The notes below the pieces were generated by a model. It was not told the origin of the DNA and did no database searches. It saw only the letters and a list, made by a program, of their open reading frames with translations. 24,549 nucleotides of DNA from positions 1 to 24,549 of the forward strand of contig JAVEXI010000027.1 in assembly GCA_034004165.1 (NCBI GenBank), given 5' to 3'. This stretch comes from Gudongella sp034004165. GTDB taxonomy: Bacteria > Bacillota > Clostridia > Tissierellales > Tissierellaceae. Shown piece by piece: positions 8,301 through 15,413 of this stretch (position 1 is the first letter of the stretch; every line of letters begins with the position of its first letter). The position numbers and the translations under genes were made by a program.

Positions 8301-8844
8301 TTTGTATTTCATGACTTGTTCTAAAACCATCAAAGAAATGTACAAAAGGTACTCTTCCTTTTATTGCACTTAGGTGTGCAACTCCTGCCAGGTCCATAGC
8401 CTCTTGAACAGATCCTGATGCTAAGAATGCAAATCCTGTCTGTCTTGCAGCCATTACGTCCTGGTGATCTCCAAAAATACTCAGCGCATGTGAAGCAATA
8501 GCTCTTGCTGATACGTGGAATACTGCAGGAAGCAGTTCTCCAGCCATTTTGTACATATTTGGAATCATCAGAAGTAGACCCTGTGAAGCTGTATATGTAG
8601 TAGTCAGGGCCCCTGCTTGCAGAGAACCATGAACAGCTCCTGATGCCCCTGCTTCTGATTGCATCTCTGTAACCAGTACTTTTTGTCCAAAGATATTCGT
8701 CTTGCCGTGTGCAGACCATTCGTCTACTGACTCAGCCATGTTTGATGATGGTGTGATTGGATAAATAGCTGCCACATCTGTAAATGCATAGGATATGTAC
8801 GCTGCAGCAGTATTACCATCCATGGTCTTCATTACTTTACCCAT
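5320..8844 (-). CDS. nifJ: Pyruvate:ferredoxin (flavodoxin) oxidoreductase
   Basis: PFOR oxidises pyruvate plus CoA to acetyl-CoA and CO2 and passes electrons to ferredoxin, a central step in anaerobic fermentation. The 1174 residues match the single-chain homodimeric form. In order: the N-terminal pyrimidine-binding domain with AIYPITPSS near 27; two 4Fe-4S cassettes of an 8Fe ferredoxin domain, CIQCNQCSYVCP near 689 and CTGCGNCADICP near 743; the proximal cluster motif CAGCGETPY near 810; and the TPP/Mg motif beginning GGDGWAYDIGFGG with the SNTGGQ segment. The C-terminal APCINHG cysteine is present, so all clusters look complete. ATG at 8844 follows AAGGAGG by 8 nt. It is monocistronic with its own consensus promoter and terminator, and it is inserted between hprK and murB, which are often close neighbours elsewhere. 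Confidence 0.97.
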   Translation of the reverse strand: MGKVMKTMDGNTAAAYISYAFTDVAAIYPITPSSNMAESVDEWSAHGKTNIFGQKVLVTEMQSEAGASGAVHGSLQAGALTTTYTASQGLLLMIPNMYKMAGELLPAVFHVSARAIASHALSIFGDHQDVMAARQTGFAFLASGSVQEAMDLAGVAHLSAIKGRVPFVHFFDGFRTSHEIQKVEVMEYEDLEKLLDWDALKEFRKRALNPASPVTRGTAQNPDIYFQAAEASNPFYLAIPDIVNDYMVEINKITGREYKPFCYYGHPEAENVIVAMGSVTDVAEEVIDYMMAKGEKVGLLKVHLYRPFSAKYFFDVMPSTVKRISVLDRTKEKGAIGEPLYLDVKSLYYGEENQPLIVGGRYGLGSKDTTPSQILAVFKNLAADEPRDLFTVGIVDDVTNLSLTIDETIHTEPEGTIQCKFWGFGSDGTVGANKSAIKIIGDDTDMYAQGYFAYDSKKSGGVTISHLRFGDNPIKSSYLISKADFISCSKQSYVHSYDLLKGLKKGGSFLLNCLWDESELEGNLPAAMKRYIAENDINFYTINATKIAVDIGLGGRINMIMQSAFFKLSEVLPIEDAVEHLKKSVLEDYGLKGEKVVHMNYEAIERGIGALVKIDVPASWKDAVDEKVEEKEVPEFIKNVVEPMNRQEGDDFPVSTFTGREDGTFPHGTSAYEKRAIAVDVPHWIKENCIQCNQCSYVCPHAAIRPFLVDENEKEVAPETFETLKPIGKGFDGLEYRIQVSALDCTGCGNCADICPAKEKALIMTPFEEEYEVQAKNWDYAVTVKSKEHLFEPTTLKNTQFYQPLMQFSGACAGCGETPYIKLVTQLFGDRMVIANATGCTSIWGASAPATPYCTNQDGRGPAWANSLFEDNAEYGYGMAVAVKKIREKIKLAMEDFLAENVESELNEHFESWLAGMNDVAVTKAAAGMIIPRLDAKFDNEKANEALALIAELKDYLIKRSMWIFGGDGWAYDIGFGGLDHVLASGEDVNVLVLDTEVYSNTGGQSSKATPTAAVAKFAASGKKIRKKDLGMIAATYGYVYVAQIAIGANMNHALKALKEAESYDGPSLVIAYAPCINHGIKTGMGTTISQEKLAVETGYWHLYRFDPRLTDEGKNPFTLDSKEPTKPVTDFLESEVRYTSLKLSFPEEAEVLFKAAEVAAKARYDSYRRMARD

Positions 8845-8928
8845 GTATAGTACCTCCTTGAATAATATATTGATAATTATAAGAGGATCTCTCCTCCATG
8901 TTTGTTAAAAAAACTGCTATCGTATTTA

Positions 8929-8957
8929 AGTATATTAAACTATGTTTTGTATGTCAA
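8929..8957 (-). promoter_or_regulatory. Sigma-A promoter of nifJ
   Basis: The minus strand has a perfect -35 TTGACA (8957-8952), a 17-nt spacer and -10 TATACT (8934-8929). This predicts a start near 8922 and a 5' UTR of roughly 78 nt. It is the best core promoter in the window, fitting a highly expressed catabolic enzyme. A single TTAACAA (minus strand, 8908-8902), resembling half a Rex site, lies in the UTR, but no second half-site is present. Confidence 0.8.
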
Positions 8958-8989
8958 CTTAATATTGCTTCATAACTGGATGTCGTCCA

Positions 8990-9952
8990 TCAGTTTTCTG
9001 ACTTCTTCAAGTGCGAAGCTTTTCTCTCTTCAATAGATTTTTTAAGCCGCTCGTTGAGTTCGTCTGCAGCATTGTATCCAAGCCTCTTCTGTCGATTATT
9101 TTTTGCGGCAACTTCCACAATTAAAGCTATGCTTCTACCTGGTTTTACTGGTATTGTGACTTTGGGAAGACTTATTCCAAGTATGTCAATATGCTCCTCT
9201 TCCAAGCCAATTCTGTCATATTCAGTATGTGGATCCCACTCTTCAAGCTCAACCACCATGTCCAAATAGTCGTGTTGTTTTACTGCACTTACACCGTATA
9301 ATCTCTCTATATCAAGTATGCCTATCCCTCTAATTTCAATAAAATGCCTGGTTATCTCGGGGCAGGAGCCCCTAAGAGTATCTTCTATTCTCTTAACTTC
9401 TACTACGTCGTCAGAGATGAGCCTGCTTCCTCTTGTAACAAGATCTAATGCAGTTTCGGACTTTCCTATTCCAGATTTCCCTGTTATAAGTACCCCAACT
9501 CCAAAGACTTCCATCAATACACCGTGAATGCTGGTTGTAGGCGCTAAACATATGCCTAGATAAGATACGAGCTCATTGATAACTTTAGAGGTGCTTTTAT
9601 TACTTGCAACTAAAGATTTTTCGTGTTTTCTTGAAAGCTCCTCTAACTCAGGGAATATTGGATTGCCTGAAGTTACTATTACCACAGGTACAGGCCATTT
9701 TAAGAATTCTTCCAGCACTTTATATCTAGCAGATTCATCCATTTTCTTAAGGTAATGCCATTCGGCACTTCCAATTATCTGAACTCTTTCAGGAACAAAT
9801 TTCTCGTAAAACCCTGCCATCTGCAGTCCAGGTCTACTGATATCGTTTGCACTTATTAATACATCATCAGCATTCTTTGCAATGAAGATTTTATCAAAAC
9901 CCATTCCTTCAATTAAGACATCTAATGTGACATACTTCTTTTCTTCTTTCAT
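8990..9952 (-). CDS. hprK: HPr kinase/phosphorylase
   Basis: HprK phosphorylates HPr on Ser46 and reverses this, signalling glycolytic state to CcpA and the phosphotransferase system in Firmicutes. The 320 residues include an N-terminal domain, the conserved SIHGVLMEVFG (H143), the P-loop GKSGIGKSE (158-166), the SDD pair (D181-D182), the HprK signature around EIRGIGILDIERLYG (206-220) and the conserved WDPHTEYDRIGLE region. The C terminus is charged. The start ATG shares one base with the pspC stop (TAATG) and follows GGAAGTGAT, so translation is probably coupled. It belongs to uvrC-pspC-hprK. No terminator is evident downstream before the nifJ promoter. Confidence 0.96.
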   Translation of the reverse strand: MKEEKKYVTLDVLIEGMGFDKIFIAKNADDVLISANDISRPGLQMAGFYEKFVPERVQIIGSAEWHYLKKMDESARYKVLEEFLKWPVPVVIVTSGNPIFPELEELSRKHEKSLVASNKSTSKVINELVSYLGICLAPTTSIHGVLMEVFGVGVLITGKSGIGKSETALDLVTRGSRLISDDVVEVKRIEDTLRGSCPEITRHFIEIRGIGILDIERLYGVSAVKQHDYLDMVVELEEWDPHTEYDRIGLEEEHIDILGISLPKVTIPVKPGRSIALIVEVAAKNNRQKRLGYNAADELNERLKKSIEERKASHLKKSEN

Positions 9953-10155
9953 TACATCACTTCCGGAGGTCTATGAGGTATTATAGCAGCGGCAATAAAA
10001 TACATAACAATTCCACCTATAAAAGCTGTTGGAAGCAACAGAAATACCCAGCCTAATCTTATTAAGGTTGAATCAATTCCAAAGTACTCTCCTATTCCAC
10101 CGCATACTCCTGCAATTTTCTTGTCGGTGTCAGAAAGATAAAGTTTTTTCTCCAT
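9952..10155 (-). CDS. PspC domain small membrane protein
   Basis: A 67-residue PspC-domain protein. The conserved start KKLYLSDTDKKIAGVCGGIGEYFGID is visible in parts (LYLSD, GVCGGIGEYFGID), followed by one long hydrophobic stretch from about residue 34 to 59 with an inner proline, ending at a short polar tail. Such proteins sit in the cytoplasmic membrane and are associated with envelope stress; no precise role can be assigned here. I chose the second ATG (10155): AAAGGAGG lies 7 nt upstream of it, whereas the first ATG (10161) is only one base from that site. It lies between uvrC and hprK, separated from uvrC by 2 nt and sharing one base with hprK, so all three are co-translated. Confidence 0.85.
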   Translation of the reverse strand: MEKKLYLSDTDKKIAGVCGGIGEYFGIDSTLIRLGWVFLLLPTAFIGGIVMYFIAAAIIPHRPPEVM

Positions 10156-10157
10156 AT

Positions 10158-12020
10158 TCATTCCTCCTTTTTGTTGTGAAAGTGATTGTATAGATTTTCT
10201 GCTGATTTTTTATTCATTCCTGAAACTTTTTCAAGTTCATTCAATTCTGCATTTTTAATTGCAGATATGCTTCCAAAATGTCTAAGCAACTCTACTTTTC
10301 TTTTAGGACCAATTCCAGAAATGCCATCTAATTCCGAACGAAACATATCCTTAGACCTGAGGCTCCTGTGATAGCTGATTGCAAACCTGTGTGCTTCTTC
10401 CTGAATTCTGTAAATAAGTTTAAACGCTAGTCCATCTTTATCTGGATTAATCTCATTATTCTTATAGACCAGGCCTCTTGTCTTATGGTACTGGTCTTTT
10501 ACCATGCCACATACTGGGATTCCAACACCCAACTCATCTAAAAGAGCCTGCACTCTGTTTACCTGCCCCTTCCCACCATCTATCATAATAAGATCTGGAA
10601 GGAGAGTAAAACTGTTTTCAACTTCAGGATCAGCATCTTCTGCCCCATTAGACAGCCCCCTCAGGAATCTTCTCCTTAGAATCTCCTCCATACTTTTGTA
10701 ATCATCTGGAGTGGATACCGATTTAATCCTGAATCTTCTGTAGTCTGACTTTTTGGTTTCTCCCTTTTCAAAGACAACCATTGAACCAACGGAACCAATG
10801 CCACTTATATTGGAGATATCGTAAGCCTCTATCCTTTCAGGTCGATCCTCAAGTTCCAGGTAGCTCTGTAATTCTTCCAATGCCCTAACATTTTCTCTAT
10901 GTCTTCGTAAAAATTTATCGCCGTACTTGTTCAGCATTTCGATTGCGTTTTCCTTTGCCATCCTGATTAGCTGCGCTTTATCTCCTTTAACAGGGACTGA
11001 CAGAGTGACCTTTGACCCTCTGATATCTGATAACCAACTTTGTATTGGTAAATGGTCGGAAACTTCCTCTTCTATAAGTATTTCTTTAGGGATGTATGCA
11101 ACACCAATATAAAACTGCTTTAGGAACGCTTCCATTATTTCTCCTCTATCGTCGTTAAAATTGTCCTCCATAATATAGTGTTCTCTTCCGACGATTTTGC
11201 CATCTCTTATAAAGTAAACTTGAACTACAACCTCTTCAACACCTCTTGCCATCGCAATTACATCCTGATCTGTATGAGAAGCAGAATCCATTCTCTGCTC
11301 TTCCAAAAGAGTCCTTAGAGCCTTTACCTGGTCACGAAAACTTGCAGCTGCTTCAAAGTTCATCTCTTTTGCAGCTTTGTTCATTTTATCTTCCAATAAC
11401 TTTATTAGCTTATCGTCTTTCAAAGACAGAAAGTCTAATATCTGATCAATCATCCCATTGTATAAATTCTCATCGACGTCGCCTCTGCATGGCCCTAAAC
11501 ATCTGCCTATATGATAATTTAAGCATGGCTTAAAAACCTGACCTCTCTTATTGAGATTCAGGTTGCAGTCGCGGATTGGAAAAATCCTATGAAAAATCTC
11601 TATAGCCTCATTTACAGCAGTTGCACTAGGAAAGGGCCCAAAGTACTTTGCACCATCCTTTTCAAGGATTCTCGTCTTTAAAACCCTTGGATATCTTTCC
11701 TGTACAGTAACTTTTATATATGGGTACTGCTTGTCGTCTCTTAATATTATGTTGTATTTTGGCTTGTTTTTCTTGATTAGGTTCGACTCCAGAACTAAGG
11801 CTTCTACTTCATTTTTGACGATAATATACTCAAAGTCCTGTATGTTTTTTACCATACTGGCAACTTTAGGCGAATGTTTTGCTGAAGCCTGAAAATACTG
11901 TCTCACTCTCTTTTTTAATGAAATTGCCTTTCCAACATATATAATCTCCCCGCCACTGTCCTTCATTAAATAGACTCCAGGAAGATCAGGGAGTTGCTTT
12001 AACTGTTCATTTAAATCCAT
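10158..12020 (-). CDS. uvrC: UvrABC excinuclease subunit C
   Basis: UvrC makes both incisions flanking a lesion bound by UvrB in nucleotide excision repair. The 620 residues contain an N-terminal GIY-YIG nuclease domain (here GVY at 15-17 and YVG at 28-30), the cysteine cluster region (FKPCLNYHIGRCLGPC), a UVR coiled-coil domain (MNKAAKEMNFEAAASFRDQV) that binds UvrB, the RNase H-like 5'-incision domain (AYDISNISG, LIMIDGGKGQVN), and C-terminal helix-hairpin-helix motifs (ISGIGPKRK, VSGMNKKSA). The ATG at 12020 follows AGGTGAT by 4 nt; an upstream in-frame GTG is part of that site. It is not contiguous with uvrBA and no LexA box is seen near it. Confidence 0.97.
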   Translation of the reverse strand: MDLNEQLKQLPDLPGVYLMKDSGGEIIYVGKAISLKKRVRQYFQASAKHSPKVASMVKNIQDFEYIIVKNEVEALVLESNLIKKNKPKYNIILRDDKQYPYIKVTVQERYPRVLKTRILEKDGAKYFGPFPSATAVNEAIEIFHRIFPIRDCNLNLNKRGQVFKPCLNYHIGRCLGPCRGDVDENLYNGMIDQILDFLSLKDDKLIKLLEDKMNKAAKEMNFEAAASFRDQVKALRTLLEEQRMDSASHTDQDVIAMARGVEEVVVQVYFIRDGKIVGREHYIMEDNFNDDRGEIMEAFLKQFYIGVAYIPKEILIEEEVSDHLPIQSWLSDIRGSKVTLSVPVKGDKAQLIRMAKENAIEMLNKYGDKFLRRHRENVRALEELQSYLELEDRPERIEAYDISNISGIGSVGSMVVFEKGETKKSDYRRFRIKSVSTPDDYKSMEEILRRRFLRGLSNGAEDADPEVENSFTLLPDLIMIDGGKGQVNRVQALLDELGVGIPVCGMVKDQYHKTRGLVYKNNEINPDKDGLAFKLIYRIQEEAHRFAISYHRSLRSKDMFRSELDGISGIGPKRKVELLRHFGSISAIKNAELNELEKVSGMNKKSAENLYNHFHNKKEE

Positions 12021-12037
12021 TAATATCACCTGAATAT

Positions 12038-12046
12038 ATTATACCA
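12038..12046 (-). promoter_or_regulatory. Extended -10 promoter of uvrC-pspC-hprK
   Basis: The minus strand reads TGGTATAAT, identical to the murB element. Transcription would start near 12031, at the edge of the AGGTGAT ribosome site, giving an unusually short leader of roughly 11-12 nt. It lies after the pepP terminator. Confidence 0.5.
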
Positions 12047-12080
12047 TATGAGCAGGCAAGCAACATCATTACAATTGAAA

Positions 12081-12102
12081 AGAGAGAGCTTTCGCTCTCT
12101 CT
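12081..12102 (-). terminator. Intrinsic terminator of the Xaa-Pro aminopeptidase gene
   Basis: A 9-bp stem AGAGAGAGC/GCTCTCTCT with a 4-nt loop, followed on the minus strand by TTTTC. The base of the stem includes part of the stop codon of the upstream gene. Confidence 0.75.
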
Positions 12103-13876
12103 AAATCTTTCTAGTCTTATCTTTAAGCCATGCGTTCTGATTGTCTGTTAAAAATGGACTAAGTTTTAAATATACCTGCATATTGTAGTTATTTACCCAG
12201 TCTTTTTCTATTTCAGAAAGCATATTTGGATTTATGCATTCTGGATCTATATAGCACCAGGACAGTATATCAAATTTATAAAACTGTCCAACATAAGTTT
12301 CAACGTCTTCTGCAACAACAGCCACATTCTCAATACGTATACCGTGCATCCTACCCTTATAAATTCCAGGTTCTATTGTTACTATCATTCCTGGTTCCAA
12401 AGCAACATTGTTTGGAGCAGTCGAAATCCTGTGAGGCCCCTCATGAACATTTAGATAATAACCTACTCCGTGCCCAGTTCCCGATTTATAGTCTTCTCCC
12501 TCCTGCCATAGGGGATACCTTGCAAGAACATCGAGTGCATGTCCTGAAGTTCCTTGTAAAAACTTAGCAGATATTAGGTTAATATGTCCTTTCAAAACTA
12601 GTGTAAAATCTCTCTTTTCTTCGTCTGTAAGCTCGCCCAGCGCAACAGTCCTAGTGATATCAGTTGTTCCTTCAAAATATTGTCCACCTGAATCAAGTAA
12701 GAACAGTCCCTTAGGTTTTAATATAGCGTGATTATCCTTGGTAGCAGAGTAATGCATCATCGCCGCATTCTCTCCATAAGCAGCTATGGTGTCAAAACTG
12801 GGCTCCTGGAAACCCTCTATTTGTTCTCTGTATCCCAACAGTTTCAAAGCTGCATCGTACTCAGTAATTTCTGCAGATGAGATATTATTGTCCAGCCAGT
12901 AAAAGAATTTAGTGAGTGCTACACAATCTTTTGTGTATGCAAGTCGTTGGTTCTCAATTTCTACTTCATTCTTAATTGCTTTTGGAAGTGATGTTAGATT
13001 TTGTACGTCAATAATCTCGCATTCTTCAGGAATCGCACTGTAAAGTTTGCGGTTTACTCTTCCCTTTTCAAGAACTATCACCTTGTCGTCTGTAATACTT
13101 GAAACAAAATCGAAGATTTCTTCATACTCCATAGTATTTACGCCCTCAAGCTTCAAATATTCTTTTGTAGTTTCATCTACTTTTTCTGAATCTACAAATA
13201 AAATTGCTTGATCTCTGGTCACTACTGCATAAGAAATCACAACGGGATTATTCTTTATGTCGCTGCCTCTAATGTTGAAAAGCCAAGCAATGTCATCTAG
13301 ACTCCCAAGCAAAAATATATCCGCACCTTCTGAAACCATGTCTTCTCTAATTTTCTCAATTTTCTTCTCTGTAGATTCACCTGAGTATCTGATATCAAGC
13401 TTAATAACCTTTCCTTTAGGTAGACCTGGTCTTTCGACCCATACCAAACCTACAAGATCCTCACCATCGTATATCAGAGGCTCCAGCGATTCAAGTTTAT
13501 CCAGTATTTCTTCAACAAATCCTTCAGAGACAATTTCTCCATTTACTCCTATTACGGATTTTTCTTTCAAATTCTCCTTAAGCCATTCCTGATAGCTTGG
13601 AAATCCTGGAGTATGCATTTTATAAAGTTCAAAACCTGATCCTTTTAGCTGATTTTCCGCCTGAATAAAATACCTTCCATCAGTCCAGAGAATAGCTTTT
13701 TCCATCGTTACAACTGCCATTCCGGCAGAGCCAGTAAATCCAGTCAGAAAATCTCTTCCCTTATAGTGTGGTGCTACATATTCTGACTGGTGCGGGTCTG
13801 ATGTAGGTTCAATGTATACATCAATCCCCCGTTCTTTCATTAAATCTCTTAATTCTTTTAAATTCTGATTTGACAT
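12101..13876 (-). CDS. Xaa-Pro aminopeptidase, M24B family
   Basis: A 591-residue aminopeptidase P-type enzyme that removes N-terminal residues preceding proline. It has the long three-domain layout of eukaryote-like cytosolic APP: two creatinase-like N-terminal domains (about 1-140 and 150-300), a pita-bread M24 catalytic domain (about 310-530) and a C-terminal extension of about 60 residues. The dinuclear metal ligands are all present: D395 (LLDSGG), D406 (TTDITRT), H469 (GTGHGVG), E502 (TIEPGIY) and E516 (IRIENV). H375 and H478 fit the substrate-binding histidines. ATG at 13876 follows GGGGGAGG by about 10 nt. It is monocistronic, after the transporter operon and ending in its own terminator. 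Two competing hairpins cover its ribosome site. Confidence 0.94.
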   Translation of the reverse strand: MSNQNLKELRDLMKERGIDVYIEPTSDPHQSEYVAPHYKGRDFLTGFTGSAGMAVVTMEKAILWTDGRYFIQAENQLKGSGFELYKMHTPGFPSYQEWLKENLKEKSVIGVNGEIVSEGFVEEILDKLESLEPLIYDGEDLVGLVWVERPGLPKGKVIKLDIRYSGESTEKKIEKIREDMVSEGADIFLLGSLDDIAWLFNIRGSDIKNNPVVISYAVVTRDQAILFVDSEKVDETTKEYLKLEGVNTMEYEEIFDFVSSITDDKVIVLEKGRVNRKLYSAIPEECEIIDVQNLTSLPKAIKNEVEIENQRLAYTKDCVALTKFFYWLDNNISSAEITEYDAALKLLGYREQIEGFQEPSFDTIAAYGENAAMMHYSATKDNHAILKPKGLFLLDSGGQYFEGTTDITRTVALGELTDEEKRDFTLVLKGHINLISAKFLQGTSGHALDVLARYPLWQEGEDYKSGTGHGVGYYLNVHEGPHRISTAPNNVALEPGMIVTIEPGIYKGRMHGIRIENVAVVAEDVETYVGQFYKFDILSWCYIDPECINPNMLSEIEKDWVNNYNMQVYLKLSPFLTDNQNAWLKDKTRKI

Positions 13877-13884
13877 TTTCTTAA

Positions 13885-13919
13885 TGCCTCCCCCTTAGGC
13901 AGGGTCAATTCCCTTTGCC
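13885..13919 (-). promoter_or_regulatory. Overlapping hairpins at the pepP-type gene ribosome site
   Basis: On the minus strand GGC-aa-AGGG pairs with CCCTGCC (13919-13898). The TGCCT beginning inside that 3' arm can instead pair with AGGCA (13901-13885), leaving AAGGGGG in the loop. The two hairpins cannot form together, and the second covers the GGGGGAGG ribosome site. Neither has a U-run. The stems are short (5-7 bp), so this may be chance. Confidence 0.3.
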
Positions 13920-13970
13920 CGTATATAATTCTACTTTTTTTCGAGGAACATCAGATATTCCAGGTTTATC

Positions 13971-14696
13971 TTAGACCAGTATTTTTCTGAGAAAATCCTG
14001 CGTTCTTGGATTCTTGGGATTATTGAACAATTCTACTGGTGTCCCCTGTTCTAACATTACCCCTTCATCCATGAAAATAACCCTGTCTCCAACTTCTTTT
14101 GCAAATCCCATCTCGTGTGTAACGACGACCATAGTCATACCTTCTCTGGCAAGTTCCTTCATAACCTCAAGAACTTCACCTACCATTTCTGGGTCAAGTG
14201 CTGAGGTTGGCTCGTCAAAAAGCATAACTTCAGGATCCATTGCCAGGGCTCTAATTATCGCTATCCTTTGTTTTTGACCGCCTGAAAGCTGGTTTGGATA
14301 GGCGTATGCTTTATCTACCAGCCCAATCCGCGTCAAAAGCTGTATTGCTTTTTTCTCAGCTTCTTCTTTATTTATTCCCTTTACCTGGATAGGCGCAAGA
14401 GTGATATTTTCCATAACTGTCTTATGAGGAAAAAGATTAAACTGTTGAAATACCATACCCATTTTTTCTCGTTCTTTATTTATATCTGTATCAGGAGACA
14501 CTATAGATATCCCATCAAGCATTATGTCTCCACTTGTTGGCTCTTCAAGCAAATTCAGGCATCGTAAAAAAGTGCTCTTCCCTGATCCGCTTGGTCCAAT
14601 AATAACTACGACTTCGCCGTCGTTTATTGTTTCGGTTATATCCTTAAGGACGTGTAGTTCTCCAAATTTTTTATTCAAATCAATTACCTGTATCAC
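13971..14696 (-). CDS. Polar amino acid ABC transporter, ATP-binding protein
   Basis: The ATPase of a PAAT-type importer, GlnQ/HisP-like, driving uptake of a polar amino acid. The 241 residues show Walker A GPSGSGKS (34-41), Q-loop VFQQFNLFPH, signature LSGGQKQR (137-144), Walker B with DEPTSALD (161-168) and switch histidine VVTHEMG (H194). I chose the GTG at 14696, 10 nt after GAGGAGG, because the product then starts MIQVIDLNKKFG like its homologues; a GTG at 14702 is also possible. The upstream ATG at 14717 is part of the ribosome site. It overlaps the permease 3' end by 17 nt, consistent with coupled translation. Which amino acid is carried is not readable. Confidence 0.95.
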   Translation of the reverse strand: MIQVIDLNKKFGELHVLKDITETINDGEVVVIIGPSGSGKSTFLRCLNLLEEPTSGDIMLDGISIVSPDTDINKEREKMGMVFQQFNLFPHKTVMENITLAPIQVKGINKEEAEKKAIQLLTRIGLVDKAYAYPNQLSGGQKQRIAIIRALAMDPEVMLFDEPTSALDPEMVGEVLEVMKELAREGMTMVVVTHEMGFAKEVGDRVIFMDEGVMLEQGTPVELFNNPKNPRTQDFLRKILV

Positions 14697-15351
14697 CAGC
14701 ACGCAGCCTCCTCTCAAATACCCCTAAAAGTTTAGACAGCGAGAAAGTTACTACAAAGTAAATTATGGCTGCATAAACTAGCGGAACAAACGGCTTATAA
14801 GTTATACCTCTCAGTGTATCAGCATTGTACATAATATCGTGAATGCCCACTACGGAAATAATCGCTGATTCTTTAATTAGTACAATGAACTCATTTCCAA
14901 GGGCAGGCAAAATGTTCTTAAAAGCCTGTGGTATTATAATGTGCTTCATCGCTGTTCCATAGGTCATACCCAGTGATCTGGCGGCTTCCATCTGTCCTTT
15001 ATCTATGGACTGAATACCCGCTCTTATTATTTCTGCAACATAGGCCGCACTATTAAGGAAAACAGCTATGGTTCCATAAGTCATTCTGCTTAACTCAAAT
15101 GGAATGATCATAGGAAATCCGTAGTAAACAATATAGAGTTGAACAAGTAGAGGAGTTCCCCTGACCAATTCAATATATGCGGTTGCAACAGCTTTTAGTA
15201 TTTTGTTTTTAGAGAGCCGCATCAGGCTCAGCACGACTCCTATCATGGTGCCGAATATTACGCCAAAAAAGCTTACACTCAGAGTGACCATGGTGCCTCT
15301 TACAAAATATCTATAGTATTTAAATATGAAAGCCAAGTCAAGTATTTTCAA
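14680..15351 (-). CDS. Polar amino acid ABC transporter, permease
   Basis: The 223-residue membrane subunit of the HisM/GlnP family. It has about five hydrophobic segments and the cytoplasmic EAA loop that contacts the ATPase (AARSLGMTYGTAMKHIIIPQ, about 120-140, then PALGNEF). A PRGTPLLVQL-like motif (ELVRGTPLLVQLY) typical of the family is present. Translation starts at TTG (15351), 6-7 nt after GGGAGA; no ATG is better placed. The modest ribosome site, the TTG start and the upstream terminator all predict lower expression than the receptor. It overlaps the ATPase gene. Confidence 0.94.
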   Translation of the reverse strand: MKILDLAFIFKYYRYFVRGTMVTLSVSFFGVIFGTMIGVVLSLMRLSKNKILKAVATAYIELVRGTPLLVQLYIVYYGFPMIIPFELSRMTYGTIAVFLNSAAYVAEIIRAGIQSIDKGQMEAARSLGMTYGTAMKHIIIPQAFKNILPALGNEFIVLIKESAIISVVGIHDIMYNADTLRGITYKPFVPLVYAAIIYFVVTFSLSKLLGVFERRLRAGDTGN

Positions 15352-15378
15352 TTTAAGTCTCCCTTCTGGGCATAAAAA

Positions 15379-15403
15379 GGCAAAAGAGAAAATCTCTTTT
15401 GCC
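15379..15403 (-). terminator. Intrinsic terminator between receptor and permease genes
   Basis: A perfect 11-bp stem GGCAAAAGAGA/TCTCTTTTGCC with a 3-nt loop, followed on the minus strand by TTTTTATG. It lies inside the operon, 10 nt after the receptor stop. No promoter is obvious between it and the permease, so it probably lets only part of the transcripts through and makes the receptor more abundant than the membrane subunits. Confidence 0.85.
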
Positions 15404-15413
15404 GGGGAATAAT

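Noticed and set aside
8330..8719. A 129-codon frame on the same strand as nifJ.
   Set aside because: It is a shifted-frame shadow of nifJ with an unlikely composition (many Ser, Arg, Cys) and no ribosome site.
8837..8899. A 20-codon ORF starting MEERSSYNY in the nifJ 5' UTR.
   Set aside because: It has no ribosome site and runs through the nifJ ribosome site; no sign of selection is visible.
8902..8908. A Rex-like half-site (TTGTTAA) near the nifJ start of transcription.
   Set aside because: The second half-site TTAACAA at the proper spacing is missing, so Rex control is not supported.
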